This document shows positions 1 to 11,035 of a stretch of DNA of 64,000 nt, piece by piece. The notes beneath the pieces are model-generated. The model did not search any database. It saw only the letters and a list, made by a program, of their open reading frames with translations, and had not been told where the DNA came from. The DNA lies in the NCBI RefSeq assembly GCF_905220415.1, contig NC_059550.1, positions 498,501 through 562,500 on the forward strand, in the 5' to 3' direction. A program made the translations under genes and the position numbers. Position 1 is the first letter of the stretch, and every line of letters starts with the position of its first letter. The DNA comes from Colias croceus. Taxonomy: Eukaryota > Arthropoda > Insecta > Lepidoptera > Pieridae.

Positions 1-2516
1 CTATATTTATTAGATTTAGTCTGATAAGCGCTTATTTCTCCTTCACTTTTTAAAGGAACCACAGCGCTTGAATGTTCTGAATATTTGGATAGAGATGACG
101 AACTAGGTTCCGATATAGAGGGTATTTTGTGTCTCCTCAATCGTCTTTTAAACTCTCTGTTAATTTCACCAAAACTTATATCTGATGACGTATAATCTTC
201 TACCGAACTAGAGCTGCTTATTATTCTAACTGGTTTGGGTTTTATGAATCTCTTGCTATGAATATGTCTGTCAGAATTGGATAAATTTCCGGAAGACTGT
301 GGTAAGCGCAGGCTAAATCGAGGCGATGACAAATTGATCGTTATGTTGTGTTCTTCTTCCAGAGAAACCTTTGATTCTTGCACATTTATTCCTTGGTCGG
401 AATCTTTTCTATGTGACTCGATTGTCATAGGGCTCGTTTGCTTATTTAAAGTGACAGATAAGGTAAAAGGCGACGTGGTTCTTGTTTTAGTCCTGGTTGG
501 TGATGTCATTACATTTTTGACGCGTGCTGGAGAAGTCTGAGTATTTTTCGGTAAAGAAGATACGTTTTTCTCGTCAGAATATAGTTTGCAATCATTGGAT
601 GTAGATGGTTTATTTAGATTCTTCTCAAGCAAGTCGCTGTATTCATCGATTATCAGCTTTTTAATGAATTCCTTTTCTAATTTAAACATATTCTCAACTT
701 CATGTCGAGGGTCAATGGATAAATCATTACGTATTGTTTGTATATCATTTTCGATTCTGGGTGATGTTTGTGTTCCTTGTAATGATATTTTATTCACTGC
801 GTTACTTTGTGTTGCAGTATCTTGGGTATCTACTGTATGTATATATTCAAAGGTATCGATTTTATTTTTTAAAGATAGATTTGATATCTTCACATATGTT
901 TTATTATGTTCAGTGTTATGTTGATCATTAATATTTAATGCTTCATTCCTTACATTTAAATTAACAGAAATTTCAGGTGACTTAGACCTCACACCAACTG
1001 ACTGGCTTTTTTCGGATGGTGGTTCAGAATTATCAACTTCAAAATCATCAGCATATGTGTTATCATCATCATCATCGTTAGACAGTTTATTAAATGTAAG
1101 CGGTGGTGTATCGGTGTTATCTTTATTGAATTTCTTTGACAGAGTACTGCTCACTTTTTCTTCTAAATCTAACACTTCTTGCATTAAATTTTCATCCGAA
1201 GTACTTAATATTTTCTGTTCCTCTTCTCTTCCTTTTTGTGATTTATCATTGCTGAATGAATTCTGACGACTCAATATCTTATCTAAAATAGGACTTAACG
1301 GTACATCACTTTTGTTTGATACATGGGACAGTTCCCTCTCAATTTCTTTAACATTAACTCCTCCTAACGTTAGCTTTGTATAAGGAATATACTCGGTATT
1401 ATTTAAAACTTTCCTCTCTTTGGGTTGTAAGACTGGCACTTTAGAGGTTTGATTTTTTGTGATGGCTTTTGTAGTTTTGGGTTTTACAGTTTGACCGTAC
1501 ACTGCGTTTAATTTTCTCTTCCATTCGTTTAAATTCGTGCGTGTTCTTTTAACATCCCTTTTAGGAACATTATTATCATTGTGAACTTTACGCCTATCTA
1601 ATGGTTTGTAACTTATATGTTGTTTTGTAGATATTCGTTTTTTATTAGTGTTCGATGATTCACTACTTTCATAAGTTTTCATTTTAGATACTTTACGTTG
1701 TGGTGGTTGTTCTATAGCAACGTCTATTTCATGTATTTTCTTATCCGATGTAGATGGCACTTCGTGTGAAAATGCTATAACAGCAACGTTATTTCTCTTT
1801 TCAGAATTATTAACTAAGTCAGTATTATCGGGTACTATATCTAGTTGTAAAACATTTTGTGTTTTCAATTCACTTCTTATATTGATACAAGGCATTTCTT
1901 GTATATTCAAAGGACGTGTAAAAATAGTCCTCTGTTTAGGTTCTTCGTATTCATGAACAATTTCTTTGTATGTCACTGTTTTGTCCCTACATGGTGTCTG
2001 ATTTAATCTTATTTTATCTGTGTTGTTATTTTCACTATTACTAATGCCTTCTGCTATTTCTATTGTTTTAGTTTTAGAAATTCCTAATTTCCTTAGAGGC
2101 TTTTTTTGTACTACTGGTTTTGTTACACTTATTCTAGAACTACAAATGGGCTTATTTTCCGCTATTTTATTAGCTATTAACTCTTGTACTGCATTTGCGT
2201 TTGTACGCGGCGTCACAATGGATTGTGATGGGCTAATGATTCTATGGCCATGAAATTTAGCATTAACGACTTCTTCTATGTGTATTTTCTCATTAAAATC
2301 TTCGTCTAGCGGCATTGGTAGCGTTTTGACTTGTACCCCGGGTTCGTGATATTTCGACAACTCTCCAGAAAGCAACTTCAGGTCATCTGCAGTCGATTGC
2401 AGCATTCCATGCAATTTTCTTAACATGATTTCGTCCTCGGGCCGTAATGATGGTTCAGGTTTCCATAAATCATCATCTATAATTTTAACCATATCCAAGT
2501 TTTTGCTGCTCTCAAC
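1..2516 (-). CDS. large exon of an unidentified, disordered Ser/Thr/Asn-rich protein (partial, runs off the left edge)
   Basis: On the minus strand this stretch is one uninterrupted frame of about 838 codons, open to the window edge, so the C-terminus lies outside. It begins at an acceptor (TTTTCCAG, AG at 2517-2518) and continues in frame from the 2636-2743 exon. The product is hydrophilic, rich in S, T, N, K and E, without predicted membrane segments or an obvious folded enzyme domain. Visible landmarks are acidic YADDFE (near 1040), several QTSP motifs between 420 and 780, SFGEINREFKRRLRRHK near the left end and an acidic SEGEIS after it. Acidic motifs of this kind are seen in centrosome and cilium scaffold proteins such as the TALPID3 class, but I cannot confirm a family; that link is a guess. 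It is transcribed in the same direction as the IRF2BP-like gene. Codon use is ordinary and no frame break was seen. Confidence 0.8.
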
Positions 2517-2635
2517 CTGGAAAATGAAGTTCTACTGTTAGTCCAATTATAATATGTAAGTATATATTTATCGAGTTAGTTATATTATTGGCATTTTTTT
2601 CAATTAAAATAAATTGAATTGTGGACATATCTTAC

Positions 2636-2743
2636 CAAATATCGATCGACTGGGTAGCGCGGAGGGGCAGGTCTCATCTGTTGGTCAGGCAGAGGGGTTC
2701 CGGCATCCTCTCCGTTGTTCCGCTCCTTTCTGTGGGCAAACAT
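2636..2743 (-). CDS. upstream exon of the same unidentified protein, possibly the first coding exon
   Basis: A donor (GTAAGA, from 2635 downward on the minus strand) closes this exon, and a 119-bp intron (2517-2635) joins it in phase 0 to the large exon. If ATG at 2743 is the start, the exon encodes 36 residues, beginning MFAHRKERNN and rich in Pro and Arg near its end (RPAPPRYP). The alternative is an acceptor CCCACAG just inside that ATG, which would begin the exon at 2729 in the same frame and place the true start further upstream. The sequence alone does not decide between them. The frame is identical in both readings. Confidence 0.65.
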
Positions 2744-5700
2744 TATTGTTTTTAATACAAATGTAATAATTACCACTTAAATAAAAATAGGTTACCCGTG
2801 TTATACTTCATTTTAATATTTTTACCATCTTAGCTCAAATAACTGTAATTTTAGTAAAATTATTGGAAAAGTATGGAATATATTCTGCCTTATTTGTGAA
2901 ATTAACGAAATATGAGGTGAAGGCGAAATCTATACCTATAATATAAATCTTTAGAGTTTTCTGTTTCCGATTTCAAAAATTGTTTTACGTTAACTCGCAA
3001 AAATATTGATAAGTAGTATAATTTATGTTTGACCGAATACCTATTTTTTAATCTTACAGCAGTCTTAAATTAATTCCTTTTAATTTGGACACATATAATT
3101 CTGAAATCTTAACGCAGTTTTATTTACTTTTATAAAAAACAATACCCCGTGGTAAGATTCTTTACACGCTTCAAAATTGAAATATCTTTCAAATTTTATT
3201 GTAACCGTCAACGCAAAAATAAACAATCCGTTGTTTTGTAAATTTTAATATCCACGTGTAACAATTATTTCCATCGCTAACATATGAATGTTTATGCTGT
3301 GTTATGAAATGTAATTTGGCATGCAATTCATTTATATTGGTCAAGCTCATACAGTGCGATTAGTATGAATTCATAACATTTATTCATTTAGATATGTAAC
3401 TACTTATTAATTTCTGTATTTCTCCGTTTCCATAGCAATAAGACCATTTCTTTCATTTATTGGAACCATATTCAGAAGAAAGGGGGCTAGACGGTTAAAA
3501 TTCTTACGAAAAGTTGTCACGACTCTTTTTGCTACAGTTGTAAGCCGTGCGGCGTGCGCGTGGTTCTCTGTTTGTCCCTCTAACTTAACACTTCGTTCCA
3601 TCCGGATTCCGGATGTCCCTTGACATCGCTCAAGTTTCTTTTCGTATTTATTTTTCCCTTTCTATGGTAGTATCTACCTATTAGGAAACATTTCTTTCGT
3701 CTACTTTCGAAAGTCAATAATAGTAGTTTTACCAAAAAGGGGAAATTAAGGATAGGTGCAAATAAAAGGTCAATATTATAAAATCACATCAATTGTATTT
3801 CACCAACATTTACAATAACGTCTTAATCGAAGCATTTCACTTGCTTGCAGTAAGAAACATATAACTCGATTATCGAGAACCTTATTACGAGCCTATCGAT
3901 AGAGGCGGACTAAAACTTGAATACATTCAATGTACGCATTCATGTTTAGCTCAAATAATCCGTAATAAAGCGAGCGAAAACCAAAACAATAAAAATAATT
4001 TAGACAATTCATATATGCATACATTAAAAGTATAAAAGAAAAAGAAAATTTTGCACTCTTTGTGCTCAGACCCCGTCTATAATACGCTTCACGCACATTT
4101 GTCGCAATTATTATACAAACGTATTACTAAAAGTTAATTGCAACAAATATGCGTAAACACCTTGAATATTTAATGTAAACAGACAGACCCCAAACATTGG
4201 GTAGTGTAAAAAACGATACATCAATTTCGAATCTATCAGAAAACGTTAAATATAAATTAACAACATTTTTGTTAGACAGTTATACAAACAGAAAAGCAAT
4301 AAAACCCGCCATCTCGGCGTTTCAATAAATAAACGTATATAATTTCGATATCACCATAAATACAGCAGTTATAGAAATATTCACGTCGAGTAAAACAAAA
4401 TCGATTGCAAGTTATGTGATTTATAAATAACTACAAGACTCACAGTACTTAGTAATACTGACTGGATAGCCTTGAATAATCTAGCGGCTAGAACCCATTA
4501 AATCATTATTATTTACAAGTTTAATTATATACAAAGTACCGTAGATAATAATAATATATGTACACGAATCTAAAATAAATAATGGACATGTCAATTAAAT
4601 TGAACGTGCTAAACAGTAAGATAAGGTCATGTCGCGTCTGACGGATATGACACTAGATAACCGCGCTGTTCCCTGTGCGCGGACTGTACGCCGGCACACT
4701 GATGACTGCCCTACATACACGACAACGATGTAACCAACGCATTAATAAATCGACCAAACGATACTAAACATCAGAAACTAGAAGACGACTTGTACTCATA
4801 CAAAGATAGAAAACGCTAAACCGATTTATTAATACGAGCTATCTGTCCAACAGATATCGAAACAATTCCCTTCCTACGAGGCCAAGCGAAACAAAAAAGC
4901 CAACCGGCCGCCATCTGATAGCCTTCGAAATTGACACACTAACTGTAATAACATTATGACATACAATGATAATAATATAATGATAATTACTTCACTTTAT
5001 ACAAATATAGCAGCGAGTTTTAAGAGTTCCTATAACGGCCGCGCGTTCGCGGATCAGATTGACATTTCACAAAATGACTAGGCGCGCCCCGACGTGCGCA
5101 CGTCTCGCTAATACTGCAGCCGACCAAACCACACTTAACCTTACAAAATAATCAACCCAACACTTAGTGCTCTGCGGAGCGAAACGAGTTTACAATCCAA
5201 TTTCGATTTGACTTCCAATTCGAAAACAATTTCTACTTGTATGCGACTAACGAAACTTGAATCGTGTCCAGGCCGAATGTCGTCCAATACATTAACGGAA
5301 CTCGAGCCACTCGGAAAAAATACGCTTCCAATACAAGAAAATAAGAAAATTATTTATGCGCCGTATGCAATTAATAGATATAATATTTTAAGTATAAGTT
5401 CTAATATCTGTACAAAGAGCGATGCGCTTCCAATATTTTTAACTACATTTTTACAGTCAGTAATCAACTACATAAAATGTCATGATCATTATTATATAGT
5501 ATAATACTCGTACAGTATATAAAATCACATAAATAAATGCCAAGTTCACTATGGTTCAGGACCTAAAGGTAACTAAGAAAATGGCATCCGAAGAGTTCTC
5601 GATAAAAAAATGCCAGACCTACTTCTGTCGACGAGAAGCACTTCAGATCAAAAAACTATTGTTAAATCGACTTTTTACAACGAGACAATAATCGTAAAAT

Positions 5701-6056
5701 GATTCGAAAACGGATATGTACTATATTCAGAATATTGCATAACTCACAGATTAAAACACGAAAACATCCGATTTGTGAGATGGTTCTATGCTTGCGGATC
5801 CATTACGCTGAATACGGTCCATCGTCCTCCGGCCGCTGGGGTCGCGGAGAGCCATTCCGAGACACCGGGCGGTGCCAACTAACGTAACGTTATTTACAAT
5901 GTATATACAAGTGTTCCGACGCGGCGGGCCCAGCCCCGGGCCGCGAGCAAAGTGCGCGATGCGCTTGTCGGCGCCAAGCGGCCGCCCGACACTCCTCCCC
6001 TGGTCAGTTCACAGTGAGAGGGACAAGAGATAAAGTCTACGCGGCGGCACGCTGCC
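2744..6056. other. intergenic segment and probable long 3' UTR of the IRF2BP-like gene
   Basis: No convincing coding exon is seen. The part from about 5800 to 6056 is GC-rich and follows directly on the stop codon of the IRF2BP-like gene on the minus strand, so it is probably 3' UTR. Minus-strand AATAAA signals occur near 4823, 3648 and 3380, any of which could end the transcript. The left end, between 2744 and about 3600, must hold the upstream region of the unidentified gene; a mildly GC-rich patch near 3540-3600 is the only promoter-like feature there. Confidence 0.4.
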
Positions 6057-6182
6057 CTAGGTCTCCCGCTCTTTCTTCGGTTTGAACTCCTCTCCTAGGA
6101 TCGTGGCGATCTCGCCCTGCATGAATGCCCAGGGCACGGTCGAGTTCGCCAACGGGCATTTCTCGCCACTTGGACAGTAAAC
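6057..6182 (-). CDS. IRF2BP: IRF2BP-like co-regulator, exon 4 (end of RING, C-terminus)
   Basis: This is the last coding exon, following the acceptor CTTTACAG and ending in TAG at 6057-6059. It encodes 41 residues and supplies the last metal ligands of the C-terminal C3HC4 RING (VYCPSGEKCPL), then the conserved tail VPWAFMQGEIATIL and a short basic end, KPKKERET. The join to exon 3 is phase 0 (GAG followed by GTT). The VPWAFMQGEI segment is strongly diagnostic of the IRF2BP1/IRF2BP2/IRF2BPL family. Confidence 0.92.
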   Translation of the reverse strand, partial: VYCPSGEKCPLANSTVPWAFMQGEIATILGEEFKPKKERET

Positions 6183-6292
6183 CTGTAAAGAAGGAAACGT
6201 AAATTAAGTCAACAGTCATCGTTAAGATTATAAGATAAAGTAATTGAGCTATTTCCCATACAATAAAAAGCTTACTAAGAACATTTACTAAC

Positions 6293-6534
6293 CTCAGATC
6301 CTTGCTGTCTCTTGATTGAATCCCGGGAGCACGGGAAGCAGAATTTGTGATGTGGTTGACTCGGGCACTGCACGAAGTGTGTGTCCTCCAGGCGTTCTTG
6401 GCACAGGGTGCATTTCAGCAGAGGAGCTGGCGCAGGGGCAGCCGCTTCGGTGCCTTCACCAGCCTCCGTGGAAGAAACTGACGTCGTTGATGACACGTGT
6501 CGCGAGCCCGACGACCGCCGCCCGCCGTTCGACC
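6293..6534 (-). CDS. IRF2BP: IRF2BP-like co-regulator, exon 3 (start of the C-terminal RING)
   Basis: The exon encodes a Ser/Gly linker, an Ala/Pro stretch and then most of the C3HC4 RING: CTLCQERLEDTHFVQC, followed by HHKFCFPCSRDSIKRQ. It ends at donor GTTAGT. The start at 6534 was chosen because the acceptor CCGACAG is the only nearby AG that both keeps the phase left by exon 2 (one base) and avoids an immediate stop; an acceptor a little upstream (TCTGCAG) runs into TAA. In this family the RING mediates protein-protein contacts and, in some members, ubiquitin ligase activity; activity here is inferred only. Confidence 0.88.
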
Positions 6535-6925
6535 CTGTCGGACCGGATAACAACATTTAGCTACTGTCTGCAGATATTCATATAGGATATATCAAACTAC
6601 AATCGATTGGAAAACAGCAGACTGTAGCAGAGGACATAGGCAGAAGCGGTCGTCGGGCGCCGCGCCGTGATGCGGCAGACGCGGCGATCGGACGCCCGCC
6701 CGAGTCCGACCAAATAAAACGGTTAACGCGTTTTAAAATTCTTTTGTTACTTTCAAAAGGGATAGTTACGATAACCAAATCGATTCTGCTTTAACAACAT
6801 TCCAGTTCGTGTATACTTTTGTAAATAATCTGACAGTAATAATTTTTAAAACATAACGGTATGTAAGAAGATAATATAGAAATATTAATATTCAAAAACT
6901 GTGTTGCTATTCAATATAAATTTAC

Positions 6926-7159
6926 CTGAAGAATTGGGCGAGTGCTGGCTAGAGCGACTAGCTGATCGCTGTGGTGGCGGCTGTGGGGGTGATCCTCCAG
7001 CGGATCTCGGAGATCCGGGGGGTAATGTGTCGGTCACTGACATCAGAGCGGCCATAGGGGACGGCCCTGCTCCAGCCCCTGTCACTGGGGGAGATCCTGC
7101 TGTGCGACCCAAAGGAGATCCAGCCGAACCATTCGTTAGTGGAGCACTATTTCCATAAC
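6926..7159 (-). CDS. IRF2BP: IRF2BP-like co-regulator, exon 2 (Ser/Pro/Gly-rich linker)
   Basis: This exon of 234 nt lies between acceptor TATTTTAG and donor GTAAAT and begins and ends in the same phase. It encodes 78 residues of low-complexity linker with repeated GSP/SPP motifs (GSAGSPLGRTAGSPP and a later PPQPPPQR), likely disordered. Because its length is a multiple of three with equal phases, it could be skipped without shifting the frame. GC content is clearly above the surrounding DNA. The variable linker between the two zinc domains is the least conserved part of the family. Confidence 0.85.
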
Positions 7160-9024
7160 CTAAAATAGAAATAGATAAATTATCATCATTTGTTAAACTG
7201 TCAAATCTGTATTTAAAATATGCGGTTACTGAGGCACTAGAAATAATTAATCGAAAGTAATAAGTTGTAAATAATGTAGTATAATTTATTAGTCATCATT
7301 CATTTTATTAACGCTCCAATGTTCTCCAATCTTTGAATAACAAGAGGTAACCTGCAGTGGAATGATTTAAGAAATGTTTCCTATAATCGTGCGCTAGAGA
7401 CAATTAAAAAACTGTTTCTATTCTTTAAACGAGTTAACATATAATATTGGATGACACATCGTTTGCGGTGAAGCGACGATAGTAAACATTCACTCACACA
7501 CGCAAACAATATCGTATAAATAGCATTGTGTTTTAATACACGCTTACGTAGAACCACTATGTGTCAGTCAGTGGCTGGTCGCAACGTAGTGCTCTTTGCC
7601 GCCAATTTTTGTCAGCTGGTTAGAAAGTAGTGAAAAATTGCCGGATTTCTTAGAGAATTGCCAAACTATTTCTGATAGTTATCTTTGTTTATGTTTAAAT
7701 TCACTGCAGAACAAAGCGAGTTCGAATTTGAAGACCAAACAAACGATAGACGAACAAAGAATCATTTTCAGTTGTTTTGGATACATTTTGTAGTAGCTGT
7801 GTTTACACACCTTCTATGCTATTACGCTAAACCTCTTTAAACTGCTATTACTGTATCAAAGAGTTATAAAGACCATCTATCACACATCATCCAAAAGGGT
7901 AATGATGGCTAGTGAGGCAAACGGTTGAGGCGCGGCCCATATGGCGCTGGTGACGTCACGGTGACCTTTTTGGCCGTGCGCTCGTGGCGAGCCGCGCTCC
8001 CTACACACACGCCAACGGAATGTGGTCGAGCAACTCTGCCAAGCGTAGGCAGGCGCTATATTTTTTCGCTCGGCGGCCTACCTACATACGTACGCGAGCG
8101 AAAATGTCGTCACGCGACGTTGCCGCTCCGTTCGTGTCGTGCTTGCATTCACGGCGCGGTCGCGTTTACATTACGTGGGTGTTTGTACGTACTTAGTGTG
8201 CGAGAGGCCACGAGTGCTCGCTTTCGAGAACGCCAACCGGTCGGACCAGTTTTTTATTTATGGAGCCAGTTAATGCACCTACCTAGATATGAATCCCTCG
8301 GTGAACGCTTGCGCAAAAACACAGCGTTTTTAACACGTACGTGGCCGAGTGTCGCTTTCGTTATCGCGAAATGCGTGACTATTTTCAGTTTTTATTATAA
8401 TTTTATTAACCCACATAATCGATGATAAACAAAGCTATTTTATGTGTTGCGTCACTCAATTGTTTGGTCTTGACGACGCGAATGGGCGGAATAATGAACG
8501 TGAACTTTGATTTGTTTTCAAGTATCCTATGATTAATGCTTTAATGAGTAACTTTCTATTATTCATAAAATTTAAATTTATTTATCGATACTTTTTTATT
8601 TTTTACGATTTGAATAGAAATGAAATGATTCATTTCAGAATATTTCTCTACTCTTTCCTTAGGTAGGTAGTTTATGAAATAAGACAAAAAATTAGGTTCA
8701 ATTCTGGAACGTAAGATTTTTACAAAAAATATATAGGTACCTAAACAAAATTAAAATCAAATTTGGGATATTTATTAAATAAACTAGCATTTTATTTCTT
8801 AAATCAGAGGACCAAAAAATAACATTCCAGGTGTTTTTTTTTTCAATTCAAGCCAAGAATTGAGATTTTTTTGTAGTCCTATGCTATTCCTAACTTATCC
8901 CATTAATTTTGTATCCATCACGGTAAAATAATCGGACAAAAAGAGAATCATTTCTAGTGCCACCAAAAAGAAATAAATAAAATATTTTAAAATACAACAG
9001 AGGATTAAAAAAAATAGGACTTAC
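7160..9024 (-). promoter_or_regulatory. intron 1 of the IRF2BP-like gene with a CpG-rich, CRE-containing block (7920-8270)
   Basis: The intron is mostly AT-rich, but about 350 bp from 7920 to 8270 are GC- and CpG-rich and contain TGACGTCA at 7951-7958. The 166-codon open frame there (from 7925, plus strand) has no recognisable domain and probably reflects base composition. The block could be an alternative promoter or an intronic enhancer. A transcript from here on the minus strand would lack exon 1 and its zinc finger. Confidence 0.4.
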
Positions 9025-9691
9025 CGTTAGTTTTAAAAGCTGCATCAAATGATGGTGTACGCAGTGGGTGCTTTTCTTGTTTGAAAACACGATCAGGCGC
9101 AAAAGGAGCAGCCAGGGAAACTGCGGGCAAAGATTCGCCACGGGTTAGGGGTGGGCGGGAGTGCTCTTCCAAAAGCCTTTTTGCTGGTTCATGATGATTC
9201 TGGTGATCATCATCGTCCAGGGGCCTTTTGAGCGTGAGACCAGGAGCGAGGCGAGCACCACCGTGCGTCGGCAAGTGCGCCAGAGGCAAGTGGGCGAGTC
9301 GCCGGCTCTCATGTTCTTCCCGCCGACTTCCGTACTCCGCTAACAGCCCAGCGTTTGTAGCTGGTCGCGAATGATGCAGCGTAAATCCAGCTGTGGGAGC
9401 ATGATGCGCCGGTGGAGCCGGCTGACCCCTCGCTGATGATTCTGCACCATTCTGATGCGCTTCCAAAGGTGCACGGTGAGCGCCTTTCGCATGTGTAGGT
9501 CCACGGCCTTCCTGGAAACCGTGAGCGCGCTTCAGCTGCCTCGCCGTATCGAGAACCACCTCTATCCTATCCGCACCCTCGTAATTGACACATCCACGGC
9601 ACACTGGCTCCGAAAATTCGTGCAGCATCGCCCATGGCATCCGGGGAAGATCGCACAAATAGCAGTGCTGCCTCTTCTGCATCACCGACAT
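9025..9691 (-). CDS. IRF2BP: IRF2BP-family transcriptional co-regulator, exon 1 (N-terminal zinc finger)
   Basis: This is the first coding exon of a four-exon gene whose product is 422 residues if ATG 9691 is used. IRF2BP proteins are nuclear co-repressors or co-activators that bind IRF2 and other factors. The N-terminal C4 finger reads QHCYLCDLPRMPWAM and then EPVCRGCVNYEGADRIE, with Cys 10, 13, 31 and 34, followed by the family helix VVLDTARQLKRAHGF. A His-rich linker follows, with a bipartite-type basic signal (LKRPLDDDD to EPAKR) and the conserved PSFDAAFK near the donor GTAAGT (9024 downward). Vertebrate members start close to the QHCYLCDL block, which favours ATG 9691; ATG 9682 is an alternative and the same frame is open to ATG 9787, which would add 32 residues without family support. 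Only one such gene is present here. The fly counterpart is likely CG11138. Confidence 0.92.
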
Positions 9692-9799
9692 CTCGATGTC
9701 TGGTGTGTAACGTAATCGGCGATATTCGCTTAGAAAAATTGTCACTTGTTTATTTTTGTCGAATAAAACACTGTCACCATGGTACACGGGATCACTGGT

Positions 9800-9967
9800 A
9801 TCACATGTAACGCAGTAGCGCGGCGGCGTCTAGAAGCACTCGCTGCGGTCGCGGGTTGACGAGAGACTGAGCTGGGTCGGTCGGAGGGGCAGAGGGGACC
9901 GGGCGGCGGCAGCCATTATCGAGCGGTGACGTCAGCGCGCGCACCGCGACGAGCCGAGGACGAGCCG
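9800..9967 (-). promoter_or_regulatory. CpG-rich promoter-like region of the IRF2BP-like gene, near part
   Basis: The DNA just upstream of the first coding exon is strongly GC- and CpG-rich and holds TGACGTCA at 9927-9934 beside an AGCCATTAT motif (YY1-like, minus orientation ATAATGGCT). It probably represents 5' UTR and core promoter of the minus-strand gene. GC-rich DNA resumes on the far side of the inverted-repeat element (10957-11035), suggesting one original block. Confidence 0.5.
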
Positions 9968-10956
9968 TAATGGTGGCAGTACACATGGGGCCAACGTGTT
10001 GGGCCAACGGGTTGGGCCAACGTGTAGAGAGCTACTTGGCGGTATGTTGGCTTCATTAGTGTAGTTGGCGCCAATATTGGCAGGCCATCCGAATGTTGTC
10101 GGTTTTTTGTGCACACTTCAAAGGATCTTGGCGCGCTCCGCAAACAGCGTTCACACGTTGGTGTCTTCTTCAGTTTGTTGTTACTCATCAGCGGAGACAG
10201 TATCGTTGCGCGTCAATGAATTTTACGTTTCCATGTTCCGATAGCGATGGCGGCGCCGATGTGGACAAGCAATGAGGTTTTACAATTCGTAGAATTGTAT
10301 CGACATGAATGAATAATTTGGAATCCACGGCATGAACTACACAAAAATAAATACCATATGACTCAATAAATTAGATGTTTTATTTTCTATTTATTATATT
10401 ATTCTAGATGTTTTTCATAACTCACTTTCATACATTTTGTATTCTTTTCAGTACTTGTTCTTAAAAATTAAATAACAATATACAATGAGCATGATTTTGA
10501 TCAAATTGTGCTTTAGGTATTACATAAATAATATTATCAAATATCACCAATAAATACATCCGTCCGTACTCTTTAAAGTTTCGTTTTATAGTTAAAATTA
10601 AATGTAAAATGTACAAATTTTAAACATTTTAAAAAATCTAAACATATTTTTTTAATAATGTTTTATTTGTACAGAAATAAAAAAAGGAAAATAGAGATTG
10701 GAAAATGCTAAGGGAAAATGGTATCATCATAGACAGCAGAGTACACTCAATGTTATTGGTGCACATGTACGTAATAATTAAACGCACTGTATAAATAAAT
10801 TGCCGCGGCTGCAAGAACTTCTACGGACTACGTCCATCTTTGAAGCGCCAATGCAGAATGATCAGTACGCCAATGTGTGAACAGGAATCTTGAATCCTTC
10901 ATTTTTACCCAACACGTTGGCCCAACGCCTTGGCCCCATGTGTACTGCCGCTATTA
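9968..10956. mobile_element. about 1-kb DNA element with terminal inverted repeats and GTTGGGCCAAC sub-repeats
   Basis: The left end (TAATGGTGGCAGTACACATG, then GGGCCAACG units, to about 10024) is matched in reverse orientation at 10908-10956 (ending CATGTGTACTGCCGCTATTA). Within the ends the palindromic unit TTGGGCCAAC is repeated, three times on the left and about twice on the right. The interior, AT-rich toward the right, has no transposase frame, so the element is non-autonomous. I saw no clean target duplication and cannot assign a superfamily. It lies inside CpG-rich DNA upstream of the IRF2BP-like gene. Confidence 0.65.
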
Positions 10957-11035
10957 GCCCGACGCGGATGCGCTCCCCCGTACCCGCGCCGCAGCCCGCA
11001 GCGCTTATCGCGCGATAACGAACGCGGTACATCCA

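Noticed and set aside
277..2253. Several plus-strand open frames opposite the unidentified gene
   Set aside because: They are short and lie antisense to an 838-codon minus-strand frame with proper splice sites; they are reverse-strand shadows.
7925..8425. 166-codon plus-strand frame in intron 1 of the IRF2BP-like gene
   Set aside because: GC-rich DNA gives long chance frames; the product is Arg/Cys-rich without motif, and the region looks like a regulatory block.
9161..9715. Plus-strand frames over IRF2BP exon 1
   Set aside because: They are antisense to the conserved zinc-finger exon.
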